From: Porticoccus sp964395715
GTDB lineage: Bacteria > Pseudomonadota > Gammaproteobacteria > Pseudomonadales > Porticoccaceae
Length of the DNA: 64,000 bases
Direction: 5' to 3'
NCBI GenBank assembly: GCA_964395715.1
Contig: CAYNAU010000004.1
Span: 260,111 to 324,110 of the forward strand
Part shown: positions 25,777-35,814 of the stretch, piece after piece
Layout of the letters: each line of letters begins with the position of its first letter
Position numbering within the stretch: the first letter of the stretch is position 1
The notes under the pieces: generated by a model
What the model was told of the DNA's origin: nothing
The model's database searches: none
Seen by the model: only the letters and a program-made list of their open reading frames with translations
Made by a program: the position numbers and the translations under genes

Positions 25777-27117
25777 ATGCCTGAAGAGAACGTTAAAAAG
25801 CTGCATATTGTGACCCACGGCTGCCAGATGAATGAGTACGATTCATCGCGCATGCGCGATCTACTGGGCGACAGCTATCAGATGGTGTCAACGGACAATC
25901 CGGAAGAAGCCGACGTCATCCTGCTTAATACCTGCTCCATTCGCGAGAAAGCGCAAGAGAAGGTATTTCACCAGCTGGGTCGCTGGAAACACCTGAAAGA
26001 CTTAAATCCCAACCTCGTCATTGGCGTCGGAGGATGCGTGGCAAGCCAGGAAGGGGATGCCATCGCCAAGCGTGCGCCTTATGTGGACCTCGTGTTTGGC
26101 CCCCAGACCCTGCATCGCCTGCCGGAAATGCTGGCCGAGAGAAAACAGGGGGACGGCACAACCATTGTCGACATCAGTTTCCCGGAAATCGAAAAGTTTG
26201 ACCGACTGCCCCAACCGGATGCCGACGGTGTCAGCGCATTTGTCTCAGTGATGGAAGGTTGCTCAAAATACTGCACCTTTTGCGTGGTGCCCTATACCCG
26301 TGGCGAGGAAGTCAGTCGCCCTGCCGAGGATGTTCTGGCCGAGGTGGCTCACCTAGCCAAGCAAGGCGTCCGCGAAATCAATTTGCTGGGCCAGAATGTC
26401 AACGCCTACCGTGGCGACATGCCCGACGGACATATCTGTGACCTGGCTGAATTAATCACCTATGTGGCGGACATCGACGGCATCGATCGCATCCGTTTCA
26501 CCACCTCTCATCCGGTCGAGTTTTCCGACAGCCTGATTGCCGTCTATGCCCAGGTACCAGAGCTGGTCAGCCATCTGCACCTGCCGGTGCAGAGCGGCTC
26601 TGACCGGGTGCTTGCGGCCATGAAACGCGGTCACACCGCCCTTGAATACAAGTCGAAAATTCGCAAGTTACGGCAGATACGCCAGGACATCAGCATCTCA
26701 TCCGATTTCATCGTGGGCTTCCCGGGAGAAACTGAGAAAGATTTTGAGGACACCATGAAGCTGATTAATGATATCGGCTTTGATCACAGTTTCAGTTTTA
26801 TCTACAGCGCACGACCCGGGACCCCCGCCGCTGACCTCCCGGATGAAACCCCTGAGGCCGCAAAAAAACAGCGCCTGCAGATTTTGCAGAACCGCATTAA
26901 CCAGAACGCCATGCGTATCAGTGACGATATGGTCGGCAGCCGCCAGTCGGTGCTGGTGACAGGGATATCAAAGAAGGACCCCGGCCAGCTCCAGGGGCGC
27001 ACAGAAAACAACCGGGTGGTGAATTTTCCCAGCCAGGACCACGGCCTGATCGGCCAGTTCGTAGAACTCTCCATTACAGAAGCCCTGCCCAATTCGTTAC
27101 GGGGTCAGCTGTCGTAG
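25777..27117 (+). CDS. miaB: tRNA-2-methylthio-N6-dimethylallyladenosine synthase MiaB
   Basis: A 446-aa methylthiotransferase. The N-terminal domain holds the auxiliary-cluster cysteines (THGCQMN, NTCSIR, GGCVA), the radical SAM motif is CSKYCTFC near residue 160, and a C-terminal TRAM domain follows. It adds the 2-methylthio group to i6A37 of tRNAs that read UNN codons. It heads the miaB-phoH-ybeY-corC-lnt gene group. Confidence 0.97.
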   Translation: MPEENVKKLHIVTHGCQMNEYDSSRMRDLLGDSYQMVSTDNPEEADVILLNTCSIREKAQEKVFHQLGRWKHLKDLNPNLVIGVGGCVASQEGDAIAKRAPYVDLVFGPQTLHRLPEMLAERKQGDGTTIVDISFPEIEKFDRLPQPDADGVSAFVSVMEGCSKYCTFCVVPYTRGEEVSRPAEDVLAEVAHLAKQGVREINLLGQNVNAYRGDMPDGHICDLAELITYVADIDGIDRIRFTTSHPVEFSDSLIAVYAQVPELVSHLHLPVQSGSDRVLAAMKRGHTALEYKSKIRKLRQIRQDISISSDFIVGFPGETEKDFEDTMKLINDIGFDHSFSFIYSARPGTPAADLPDETPEAAKKQRLQILQNRINQNAMRISDDMVGSRQSVLVTGISKKDPGQLQGRTENNRVVNFPSQDHGLIGQFVELSITEALPNSLRGQLS

Positions 27118-27191
27118 CCCGTTAATAACCTGAAAACATATAAAAATTCTCGGTTACAGGTATTTTTGTATATAAACCCTGCTTAAAAGTA

Positions 27192-27220
27192 TTTGCAGGT
27201 TTCACCAAAGGGGATATGCT
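27192..27220 (+). promoter_or_regulatory. putative promoter for phoH-ybeY-corC-lnt
   Basis: TTTGCA and TATGCT are exactly 17 bp apart in the 135-bp gap before phoH. In E. coli this operon is heat-inducible, but I do not see a sigma-32 consensus here. Confidence 0.35.
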
Positions 27221-27252
27221 AAGTAAAAGTCACTGCCGCAGAGGGCGGCCTA

Positions 27253-28284
27253 TTGGCAAATTTGAATAAACTGACAGCTGTACACACCATCACTCTCGAG
27301 CCTAGCGATACTCGACGACTTGCAACACTCTGCGGCCAATTCGACGAACACCTTAAGCAAATAGAACAGCGGTTGAATATTGAAATTCGCAACCGCGGCA
27401 ATGTCTTTGCCCTTTATGGTGACAACAGAACAACCCAGGCGGCCGGGAAGCTGCTGCACAACCTTTATCAGGAAACCAACAGCAACGGCGACCTGACACC
27501 CGATCAGGTTCATCTTGCCATCCAGCAATCCAACACAGAGATGCCTATGGAAAACTATGCTGCCAACACCCCGATACATGCCTCCAACGGAGAAAACGTG
27601 GAAAGCTTTACCGTTATCCGCACCAAGAAAGGCAACATCAAGCCGCGAGGGGCGAGCCAGCAGAAATATGTCCGGGCTATCCAGACCCACGATATCAACT
27701 TTGGCGTCGGGCCTGCGGGTACAGGCAAAACCTATCTGGCAGTCGCCTGTGCAGTAGAAGCGCTGTTGCGCGATGAAGTCGAACGCATCCTGCTGGTGCG
27801 CCCTGCCGTGGAAGCGGGAGAGAAACTGGGCTTTTTACCCGGCGATCTGAGCCAGAAAGTGGATCCTTATCTGCGCCCGCTTTACGATGCGCTGTATGAA
27901 ATGCTCGGCGTTGAGACCGTCGCCAAACTGATTGACCGCAATGTGATTGAAGTGGCACCGCTGGCCTATATGCGCGGCCGCACCCTCAACAATTCCTACA
28001 TCATTCTCGACGAAAGCCAGAACACCACCCGGGAACAGATGAAAATGTTCTTAACGCGTATCGGCTTTGGGTCCACTGCCGTCATTACCGGTGACACCTC
28101 GCAAATTGACCTGCCCCGCCGCAGTCAATCGGGGCTGCTGCATGTGTGCCAGGTCCTGAAGGATGTTGAGGATATCAGCTTCACATTCTTCGGCTCCAAG
28201 GATGTGGTCCGCCACCCCCTCGTTCAGCAAATTGTGGATGCTTATGACATCCATGAGAGCGAGGCGGGCGACGAACGGCCGTGA
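27253..28284 (+). CDS. ybeZ: PhoH-like protein (YbeZ)
   Basis: A 343-aa P-loop ATPase. An N-terminal KH-like segment precedes Walker A GPAGTGKTYLA near residue 155, followed by YIILDESQN (Walker B). It works with YbeY, probably in rRNA and RNA maturation. The start is TTG 27253 with GAGGGCGG upstream. It overlaps ybeY by 4 nt. Confidence 0.95.
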   Translation: MANLNKLTAVHTITLEPSDTRRLATLCGQFDEHLKQIEQRLNIEIRNRGNVFALYGDNRTTQAAGKLLHNLYQETNSNGDLTPDQVHLAIQQSNTEMPMENYAANTPIHASNGENVESFTVIRTKKGNIKPRGASQQKYVRAIQTHDINFGVGPAGTGKTYLAVACAVEALLRDEVERILLVRPAVEAGEKLGFLPGDLSQKVDPYLRPLYDALYEMLGVETVAKLIDRNVIEVAPLAYMRGRTLNNSYIILDESQNTTREQMKMFLTRIGFGSTAVITGDTSQIDLPRRSQSGLLHVCQVLKDVEDISFTFFGSKDVVRHPLVQQIVDAYDIHESEAGDERP

Positions 28285-28754
28285 CGGCACTCACCCTGGA
28301 TATGGAGAATGTCTCCTCTGTTGTTAGGGTGCCAAATGAGGACCAGATATACCAATGGGCATCTGCAGCTCTCAACAACATTGACAGGGCGCTGGAATTA
28401 AGTGTTCGAATCGTTGATGAAGCGGAGAGTGCCGAGCTCAACGAGTATTACCGCCACAAAACCGGCCCCACTAATGTATTATCGTTCCCGGCTGACCTGC
28501 CGGATGAACTCAATTTACCTCTGCTGGGGGATCTGGTCATCTGCGCACCGGTGGTCGAGCAGGAGGCCATCCAGCAAACCAAAATTACCGAGGCCCACTG
28601 GGCACACATGGTCATTCATGGCTGCCTGCACCTGATCGGCTACGATCATGTACAAGATGAAGATGCAGAAGTGATGGAAACACTTGAAACCAATATACTT
28701 GTCAGCCTAGGATTTCCTCCTCCTTACGAAGAGACCCTACCCAAGAGCAATTGA
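28281..28754 (+). CDS. ybeY: endoribonuclease / rRNA maturation factor YbeY
   Basis: A 157-aa metalloprotein with the zinc motif H-x3-H-x5-H in HGCLHLIGYDH near residue 115. YbeY takes part in 16S rRNA 3' end maturation and ribosome quality control. The start is GTG, overlapping the phoH-like stop. Confidence 0.95.
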   Translation: MTALTLDMENVSSVVRVPNEDQIYQWASAALNNIDRALELSVRIVDEAESAELNEYYRHKTGPTNVLSFPADLPDELNLPLLGDLVICAPVVEQEAIQQTKITEAHWAHMVIHGCLHLIGYDHVQDEDAEVMETLETNILVSLGFPPPYEETLPKSN

Positions 28755-28763
28755 AGAACCCAA

Positions 28764-29600
28764 ATGACTGACGACGATTCGAGTAGCTCACAGGAAAAAA
28801 CCTGGCTGGGCAAACTGGCCAACGCTTTCTCCGGTGAGCCGCAATCACGGGATGAACTCGCAGGCACCCTGCGGGCTGCTTACGAAAATAAGATTATCGA
28901 TCACGATGCCCTGGAAATTATTGAGGGGGCACTGCATGTCTCGGATCAGCAAGTCCGGGAAATCATGATCCCGCGCTCCCAGATGGTGGTTATTCAGCAC
29001 GATGCTACCCTTGAAGACATCCTCAAGCTGGTCATCGACTCCAGCCACTCTCGTTTCCCGGTTATCGGTGACAATGCCGACGACATCACAGGAATCCTGT
29101 TGGCCAAGGAATTATTACCACTGGTTCTCACCGGGCGGGAGAACTTCGACATGGCAAAAGTCGTCCGCCCCGCTACCATTATCCCTGAGAGCAAGCGACT
29201 CAATGTTCTGTTAAGAGAATTCCGTGAACAACGCTATCACATGGCCATTGTGGTCGATGAATATGGCGGCATTGCAGGCCTGATTACCATTGAAGACATT
29301 CTTGAAGAAATTGTCGGGGATATCGAAGATGAGACGGATGAAGACGAAGGCGCCATGATCAGGCCTCAGTCGGATAAGACGTATCTCGTCGATGCGCTGA
29401 CCCCGATTGAGGATTTTAATGAATATTTCGATACCGGTATCAGCGATGAGGATTTCGACACTATAGGCGGCATTATCGTCCAGGCTTTTGGCCGCATGCC
29501 AAAAGTGGATGAATCTGTCAGGGTCGATAATTTTCTTTTCCGCGTCGCCGAAGGGGACAGTCGCCAGGTGAAACTGCTTGAAATGAGCATTGCCAACTAA
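28764..29600 (+). CDS. corC: CorC/HlyC-type CBS-domain protein
   Basis: A 278-aa cytoplasmic protein with two CBS domains (around residues 70-190) and a C-terminal CorC/HlyC transporter-associated domain. It has no membrane segment. In E. coli the equivalent YbeX is linked to magnesium/cobalt efflux and ribosome metabolism. It lies 9 bp after ybeY. Confidence 0.92.
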   Translation: MTDDDSSSSQEKTWLGKLANAFSGEPQSRDELAGTLRAAYENKIIDHDALEIIEGALHVSDQQVREIMIPRSQMVVIQHDATLEDILKLVIDSSHSRFPVIGDNADDITGILLAKELLPLVLTGRENFDMAKVVRPATIIPESKRLNVLLREFREQRYHMAIVVDEYGGIAGLITIEDILEEIVGDIEDETDEDEGAMIRPQSDKTYLVDALTPIEDFNEYFDTGISDEDFDTIGGIIVQAFGRMPKVDESVRVDNFLFRVAEGDSRQVKLLEMSIAN

Positions 29601-29632
29601 GCCACCCTTTCCTTCAGGAACGACCATTCACC

Positions 29633-31138
29633 ATGGCCAGAATCTTCTTACATTCCACCCTTAAAGGCCATTTTGCTGCCCTGTTGTTCGGTGTGTTATT
29701 ACCCTTTTCAATGGCTCCCTGGAACTGGTGGCCCGTTGGCCTTCTGTCGATTGCCGGCCTGATAGTTCTGCTCCGCCAGCTGTCATCAAAAGCTACTTTC
29801 TGGCGCAGCTTCTGTTACGGGCTGGGTATGTTTGGTTGCGGGGTTTCCTGGGTTTTTGTCAGCATCCACGACCACGGTCAGGCCTCCGTATTACTGGCTT
29901 CGATACTCACAGGACTGTTTGTCGTCGCGCTGGCACTGGTATTTGCGGCCCCCTTTGCTCTCTATGGCGCTGGACTCAACCAGCATGCGGGCACCATGGT
30001 TATCGCCTTCCCCGCCATTTGGGTATTGGGGGAATGGTGGCGCGGCTGGATCTTCAGTGGCTTTCCCTGGCTATACCTGGGCTATGGCCATATCGACACC
30101 TGGCTGTCGGGCTGGGCGCCCATTGCCGGCGTCCTCGGCATCAGTTGGGTTGCGGCGCTGAGCGGATCATTGCTGGGTATTGTTGTGCTGCCCCGCCAGA
30201 AGTTCACCCTGAGCAATTTTGCTGTTCTGATTGCACTGTTCTGGATGGGAGGCTGGTATTTACAAAATGAAACCTGGACCCGGCCCGTAGGGGAACCGCT
30301 AAGAATTGGTATTGTTCAGCCAGCCCTTCCACTGAACGTAAAGTGGGACAGCGACCAGTTGAACAACATATTGACGGTATACCGCGAAGAGACCGAGCCA
30401 CTCCTCGGCGCCGACCTGGTGATCTGGCCGGAGTCCGCTATTCCCGCCTTTGCTGACGAGGTGAAACCTTTTTTAAAGGTCATGGCCGCAGATGCCATTG
30501 ACCGGGATACCGGCTTGATCACCGGCATCCCGACCCGCGAATTCGGCCAGCAGTACTTCAATTCTGTCATTGGGCTAGGCGGCGCCAGCGGCACTTACCA
30601 CAAGCAGCACTTGGTGCCATTTGGGGAATATATCCCGTTCGAAAGCTGGCTGAGGGGCACCATCGCCTTTTTTGATCTACCGATGTCGGCATTCAGTCCC
30701 GGCCCGTCGACACAACCGCCAATTACCGCCAACGGCATCGCCATCGGCACTGCCATTTGTTACGAAATTGTCTTCCAGGACATGGTTGCCCGCTCAGCCC
30801 GGGAAACCAACCTGTTGCTGACAGTGAGCAACGACACCTGGTTTGGGCGCTCTATCGGCCCGCAGCAGCACTTTCAGATGGCGCGCATGCGTGCCATGGA
30901 AAACCGCAAACCGCTAATTCGCGCCACCAATGACGGCATCACGGCATTGATCAGCAGCCAGGGGGAAGTGGTCACCCAGGTGCCCGCTTTCTCCAGGCAA
31001 ACGCTCACCGGCTACCTGACCCCAAAACGCGGCAACACGCCCTTCACAGAGAGAGGCTCTTTGCCCATTCTGATTCTGTGCCTGCTGACTTTTTTTGTGG
31101 CGGCGTTCACCCAGCAACGCAACGGCAACCGTCACTGA
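29633..31138 (+). CDS. lnt: apolipoprotein N-acyltransferase
   Basis: A 501-aa inner-membrane enzyme with about six N-terminal helices and a periplasmic nitrilase domain. The catalytic triad is seen as Glu in WPESAIP, Lys in YHKQHLVPFGEY and Cys in AICYEI. A final helix near residue 475 anchors the C-terminus. It adds the third acyl chain to lipoproteins, including LolB and LptE of this window. Confidence 0.96.
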   Translation: MARIFLHSTLKGHFAALLFGVLLPFSMAPWNWWPVGLLSIAGLIVLLRQLSSKATFWRSFCYGLGMFGCGVSWVFVSIHDHGQASVLLASILTGLFVVALALVFAAPFALYGAGLNQHAGTMVIAFPAIWVLGEWWRGWIFSGFPWLYLGYGHIDTWLSGWAPIAGVLGISWVAALSGSLLGIVVLPRQKFTLSNFAVLIALFWMGGWYLQNETWTRPVGEPLRIGIVQPALPLNVKWDSDQLNNILTVYREETEPLLGADLVIWPESAIPAFADEVKPFLKVMAADAIDRDTGLITGIPTREFGQQYFNSVIGLGGASGTYHKQHLVPFGEYIPFESWLRGTIAFFDLPMSAFSPGPSTQPPITANGIAIGTAICYEIVFQDMVARSARETNLLLTVSNDTWFGRSIGPQQHFQMARMRAMENRKPLIRATNDGITALISSQGEVVTQVPAFSRQTLTGYLTPKRGNTPFTERGSLPILILCLLTFFVAAFTQQRNGNRH

Positions 31139-31193
31139 AGCCAACCATAGACTTCGAGTATCAAACAGACTGTGTCTGTTGTTCCCTTTAGCC

Positions 31194-31199
31194 TATAAT
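31194..31199 (+). promoter_or_regulatory. -10 element upstream of leuS
   Basis: A perfect TATAAT lies 43 bp before the leuS ATG. The -35 region (TGTGTC at 17 bp) is poor, so a dedicated leuS promoter is only tentative. Confidence 0.35.
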
Positions 31200-31241
31200 T
31201 GGCGGCTTTTCCGGCCCCGCGTCCAACCACCAAGACAGACA

Positions 31242-33722
31242 ATGAAAGAGCAATACCATCCCCTAGAAGTTGAAACAAACGCCCAGCAACACTGGCATGA
31301 CAGTGGCGCGTTTAACGTCACTGAGCGGCCAGACCGGGAAAAATATTACTGCCTTGCCATGTTTCCCTACCCCAGCGGCAAGTTGCATATGGGTCATGTT
31401 CGCAACTATACGATTGCCGATGTCATTGCCCGTTACCAGCGCATGCTGGGGAAAAATGTGCTGCAACCCATGGGTTGGGATGCCTTTGGCCTGCCGGCCG
31501 AAAATGCCGCCATCAAGAACCAGACAGCTCCGGCCAAATGGACGTACGAAAACATTGACTACATGAAAGCCCAGCTCAAGCGCCTGGGCTTTGGTTATGA
31601 CTGGTCACGGGAGCTGGCCACCTGCAAGCCTGAATACTACCGCTGGGAACAGTGGTTTTTCACCCGTCTGTATGAGAAAGGCCTGGTCTACAAAAAGACG
31701 GCAGCAGTGAACTGGTGCCCCAATGACCAGACAGTTCTAGCCAACGAACAGGTCATCGATGGCTGCTGCTGGCGCTGCGATACCACTGTTATGCGCAAGG
31801 AAATACCCCAGTGGTTTATCAAGATCACCGACTATGCCGAAGAATTGCTCAATGACCTGGACAAGCTCGACGGCTGGCCCGAACAGGTGCGCACCATGCA
31901 ACGCAACTGGATCGGCAAAAGCCGCGGCGTGCAGTTCAGCTTCAAACTGGACAACCCTGTTGCGGCTATCGACAGCTTTGCGGTCTACACCACCCGACCC
32001 GATACGCTGATGGGCGTCACCTACGCCAGTATCGCCGCTGAGCACCCCATCGCCCTGGCACTGGCCAAAAATAATCCGGCGCTGGCGGAATTTATCCTGA
32101 GCTGCAAAACCCAATCCGTGGCGGAGGCCGATATGGCCACCATGGAGAAAAAAGGCATGGCGACCGGCCTCAATGCCCTGCACCCCATCACTGGAGAGCC
32201 GGTACCAGTATGGGTCGCCAATTATGTACTGATGGATTACGGGACCGGCGCCATTATGGCAGTGCCGGCCCACGACGAACGGGATTTCGAATTTGCCAAC
32301 AAGCACAAACTGGCCATAAAGCCCGTATTTGAACACACCGATAGCAGCAAGCCCTTCGACGCACAAAACTGGAGTGAATGGTACGCCTCCAAGGCCGATG
32401 ACGTGGTGATGGTGAATTCCGGGGATTTTAATGGCCTGTCACCCTCCGCGGGCTTTGATGCCATCGCCACCAGGCTTGAGTCTCAGGGCTGTGGAGAAAT
32501 CGTGACCAACTACCGGCTGCGGGACTGGGGTGTTTCCCGGCAGCGCTACTGGGGCGCCCCAATCCCCATGTTTAACCTTCCGGATGGCGGGGAGATTCCG
32601 GTGCCCGCTGACAGGCTACCGGTCTTGCTGCCAGAAGATGTGGAAATGGATGGTGTACAGTCGCCCATCAAAGCCGACCCTCAGTGGCGCACTGCGCAAC
32701 TGAACGGACACCCTGTTGAGCATGAAACGGACACCTTTGATACCTTTATGGAATCCAGCTGGTATTACGCCCGCTACACCTGCCCCAACTATCAGGACGG
32801 CATGCTGGACAGTGCTGCGGCCAACTACTGGCTGCCCGTGGATCAGTACGTAGGTGGTATTGAGCACGCCATTCTGCACCTTTTGTATGCCCGCTTTTTT
32901 CACAAACTGATGCGCGACGAGGGCCTGCTTTCATCAGACGAGCCGTTTACCAAGCTGCTGTGCCAGGGCATGGTCCTGAAAGACGGCGCCAAAATGTCCA
33001 AGTCCAAGGGCAATACCGTCGACCCGCAACAGCTGATTGACCAGTATGGTGCCGACACCGTGCGTCTTTTCACCATGTTTGCCGCGCCACCGGAGCAATC
33101 GCTGGAATGGAGTGACAGTGGCGTTGAAGGTGCTCACCGTTTTCTGCGCAAGCTCTGGAAGCTGGTCCATGGGCACCTACAAGCCGGCACGCCTGAGCCG
33201 CTGAATACTGGCGCTCTTGGCCAAAGCCATAAAGACCTGCGCCGTAAAACCCATGAAACCATTGCCAAAGTCAGCGATGATTATGGCCGCCGGCAAACAT
33301 TTAATACCGCCATTGCCGCCGTGATGGAATTGCTTAACGAGCTGAATCGCCTGTCCGACAGGGAATCTGCCAGTGGCCTTGCCGTGGAAAGGGAAGCCCT
33401 CGATGCTGCCGTTTTACTGCTGGCGCCAATTGTGCCCCATGTCTGCCATCAACTCTGGCAGGCTCTGGGACACAGTGACGAACTGCTCGACAGCCCCTGG
33501 CCGGTTGTCGATGAAGCGGCGCTGGTGAAGAGTACTATTCAGATGGCGGTTCAGGTTAACGGCAAGCTGCGGGCACAGATTGATGTCGCGGTCGAGGCCA
33601 GCCGCGAGACCATAGAAGAAACAGCGCTGGCCCACGAGAACGTTCTCCGCTTTACGGAAGGCCAAACCATCCGTAAAGTAATCGTCGTTCCCAACAAGCT
33701 GGTGAATATTGTTGCCAATTGA
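31242..33722 (+). CDS. leuS: leucyl-tRNA synthetase
   Basis: An 826-aa class I synthetase. HMGH at residues 49-52 is the HIGH motif, and KMSKS at 584-588 closes the active site. The inserted CP1 editing domain carries TTRPDTLMGVTY. It charges tRNA-Leu. ATG 31242 gives the standard MKEQYHPLE N-terminus; the frame is open upstream but overlaps lnt. leuS-lptE-holA is a conserved trio. Confidence 0.98.
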   Translation: MKEQYHPLEVETNAQQHWHDSGAFNVTERPDREKYYCLAMFPYPSGKLHMGHVRNYTIADVIARYQRMLGKNVLQPMGWDAFGLPAENAAIKNQTAPAKWTYENIDYMKAQLKRLGFGYDWSRELATCKPEYYRWEQWFFTRLYEKGLVYKKTAAVNWCPNDQTVLANEQVIDGCCWRCDTTVMRKEIPQWFIKITDYAEELLNDLDKLDGWPEQVRTMQRNWIGKSRGVQFSFKLDNPVAAIDSFAVYTTRPDTLMGVTYASIAAEHPIALALAKNNPALAEFILSCKTQSVAEADMATMEKKGMATGLNALHPITGEPVPVWVANYVLMDYGTGAIMAVPAHDERDFEFANKHKLAIKPVFEHTDSSKPFDAQNWSEWYASKADDVVMVNSGDFNGLSPSAGFDAIATRLESQGCGEIVTNYRLRDWGVSRQRYWGAPIPMFNLPDGGEIPVPADRLPVLLPEDVEMDGVQSPIKADPQWRTAQLNGHPVEHETDTFDTFMESSWYYARYTCPNYQDGMLDSAAANYWLPVDQYVGGIEHAILHLLYARFFHKLMRDEGLLSSDEPFTKLLCQGMVLKDGAKMSKSKGNTVDPQQLIDQYGADTVRLFTMFAAPPEQSLEWSDSGVEGAHRFLRKLWKLVHGHLQAGTPEPLNTGALGQSHKDLRRKTHETIAKVSDDYGRRQTFNTAIAAVMELLNELNRLSDRESASGLAVEREALDAAVLLLAPIVPHVCHQLWQALGHSDELLDSPWPVVDEAALVKSTIQMAVQVNGKLRAQIDVAVEASRETIEETALAHENVLRFTEGQTIRKVIVVPNKLVNIVAN

Positions 33723-33767
33723 GTGCCGCCAAATCAGGGCGAGCGAGCAAGACGTTAAGGATTACCC

Positions 33768-34313
33768 ATGAAAAAAATGAGCTGCCTGCTGATCACAGGT
33801 CTTCTGGTTGCCGCCACCCTCTCCGGTTGTGGCTGGCACCTGCGCGGCACGGCACAGGTCAACAACATTTCCAGCGTGCACATCAGTGCAGCAGATCGCT
33901 ACAATGACTTTTACGGCTCTCTCAGCCGGGCACTGGAAGCCAACGATGTGGTTGTCGAAAACAATGCCACAAAAGCCCAGTACAGTGTGGTGATTCTCGA
34001 ACAAAGCAGCCGGCGCCGCACCGGTTCGGTCAGCGTCAGCGCCCGAGTCTCCGAGTACCAACTCACGGAAGACGTGACGATTATGGTTCTCGATGGCAAC
34101 GGTAAAACCCTGCTGCCCAGATCCACACTGTCTGCGGAACGCTACTTCGACTTCGATGAAAACGATGTGCAGTCCAAAGAGGGCGAAGCCGAAATGCTGA
34201 AGCGGGAAATGCGTGATGACCTGGTACGTCAGATCATTATCCGCTTGAATGCCGTCGCCAATCGCCCGGCAGCCTCCAGCGCATCGGCGGAGCAAGATGC
34301 GGCTGCGAACTGA
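33768..34313 (+). CDS. lptE: LPS-assembly lipoprotein LptE
   Basis: A 181-aa lipoprotein with lipobox LSGC at about residues 18-21, followed by GWHLRG, the standard LptE start. It plugs the LptD barrel, also encoded in this window, during LPS insertion. The C-terminal tail is Ala/Ser-rich. It overlaps holA by 17 nt. Confidence 0.94.
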   Translation: MKKMSCLLITGLLVAATLSGCGWHLRGTAQVNNISSVHISAADRYNDFYGSLSRALEANDVVVENNATKAQYSVVILEQSSRRRTGSVSVSARVSEYQLTEDVTIMVLDGNGKTLLPRSTLSAERYFDFDENDVQSKEGEAEMLKREMRDDLVRQIIIRLNAVANRPAASSASAEQDAAAN

Positions 34314-35346
34314 GCAGCTTTCCGAACACCTTTCCCAGGGGCCGCTGGCCCCTGTCTACCTGATTAGTGGCGATGAGCCTCTGCTGGCTCAGGAGGCCGC
34401 CGACCATATTCGCAATACGGCCCGCAGCCAGGGCTTTAACGAACGCGAATTACTCCACGCCGAGCCCGGCTTCGACTGGGACACCGTGCTCACTGAAGCC
34501 AACAGCCTGTCCCTGTTCGCTGAAAAAAAAATCATTGAACTGCGCATTGCCAATGGCAAACCGGGGGACAAGGGCTCCAGGGTTTTACAGGAATACGCGG
34601 CCAACCCCAGCCCTGACAACCTGTTACTGATCATTACCCCAAAGCTGGAAAGTACCGCCACCCGCAGTAAATGGGTTAAAAGCATTGAAGCCTCAGGGGT
34701 CTTTATCCAGGCCTGGCCCGTACCAGCGGGACAGCTGCCAGGCTGGATTGGTAAACGGCTGCAGCAGGCCGGCATACAGGCCAGCCGGCAGGCTGTGGAC
34801 ATTCTGGCCGACCGAGTGGAAGGCAACCTGCTGGCCGCCGTGCAGGAAATCGAAAAGCTGAAATTGCTGTTACCCCAGGGTGAAGTCGATGCCACAACGA
34901 TGTCCACCGTGGTTGCAGACAGCGCCCGTTTCAATGTCTTTGCCCTGGTAGACAAGGCCCTGGAAGGTGATGCCCAGGGGGCCAGTCGAAACCTCAGGGG
35001 CTTGAGAGATGAAGGTACCGACGCCACGGTAATCCTTTGGGCCCTGGCCCGTGAATTGCGCACCCTGATTAAAGCCAGGGAGTCACTGGATGCGGGCGAC
35101 CACATGGACTGGGTATTGAAAAACCTCGGTGTTTGGGAAAAGCGCAAACGTCCTGTAAAAATGGCCCTAAAGCGCTTGCCGATCAATCACCTCAAACAGA
35201 TGCTGAGACTGGCAGGCGGCATAGACCGGGCAATCAAGGGGATGCGCACAGCCAACCCCTGGGATGACCTGACCACCCTGACCCTGATGTTCTGCGGCAG
35301 CCCGGTGTTACAGCCCGCCAATTTGCGTCTGGCACTGAGGGATTAA
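34297..35346 (+). CDS. holA: DNA polymerase III subunit delta
   Basis: A 349-aa clamp-loader subunit with the N-terminal YLISGDEPLL and the three-domain AAA+-like architecture. ATG 34297 (MRLRTEQL) lies in the end of lptE. The stop codon overlaps that of the convergent VanZ-like gene. Confidence 0.95.
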   Translation: MRLRTEQLSEHLSQGPLAPVYLISGDEPLLAQEAADHIRNTARSQGFNERELLHAEPGFDWDTVLTEANSLSLFAEKKIIELRIANGKPGDKGSRVLQEYAANPSPDNLLLIITPKLESTATRSKWVKSIEASGVFIQAWPVPAGQLPGWIGKRLQQAGIQASRQAVDILADRVEGNLLAAVQEIEKLKLLLPQGEVDATTMSTVVADSARFNVFALVDKALEGDAQGASRNLRGLRDEGTDATVILWALARELRTLIKARESLDAGDHMDWVLKNLGVWEKRKRPVKMALKRLPINHLKQMLRLAGGIDRAIKGMRTANPWDDLTTLTLMFCGSPVLQPANLRLALRD

Positions 35347-35690
35347 CCACAACAGCCTTGGGACGGGTTCTTTTTAAGCACCCAGAGTCGCCCCACCAGT
35401 AATCCCGCCATATCCGCCACTGCATCCCAGGCTTCCATTGAACGGTAACCACTCAACCCCTGCAGCAGCTCAATCGCAATACCGTAGCCCAGCAGCCCGA
35501 CAAACAGCCTGTTGCGATAACCCACCCCTGGAAACGCTTTTGCACCCAGCAGGTACAACAGCAAGAAGGTGACGCCATGGAGCACCTTGTCCTGCCCTGG
35601 CAACATGCTTCCAGACCCCGAGGGCAATAGCATAATAACCAGCACAGCGCAGAGGCTGCCAACAAAACTCCACCACCAAACAGACCTCAT
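35343..35690 (-). CDS. VanZ-family small membrane protein
   Basis: A 115-aa protein with three or four hydrophobic segments and the family pattern DKVLHGVTFLLLYLL and GIAIELLQGLSGYRSMEAWDAVADMAG. VanZ-like proteins are widespread and mostly uncharacterised; a link to glycopeptide resistance is not implied. It is convergent with holA. Confidence 0.8.
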   Translation of the reverse strand: MRSVWWWSFVGSLCAVLVIMLLPSGSGSMLPGQDKVLHGVTFLLLYLLGAKAFPGVGYRNRLFVGLLGYGIAIELLQGLSGYRSMEAWDAVADMAGLLVGRLWVLKKNPSQGCCG

Positions 35691-35814
35691 CGTTTACCCC
35701 CATTCAAACAGCGTATCGGACAAACCCCGAGACACAATTTACGGCAAAACAACCCCGTACCGAAGTTTGTATATACTGCCATGGTATGGCGGCGCTTTTC
35801 ACCGAGGATAGCCC

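Noticed and set aside
27160..27205. Inverted repeat AAACCCTGC ... GCAGGTTT before phoH as a riboswitch or operator
   Set aside because: Short, with a bulge, and it overlaps the candidate promoter; chance pairing in an AT-rich region cannot be excluded.
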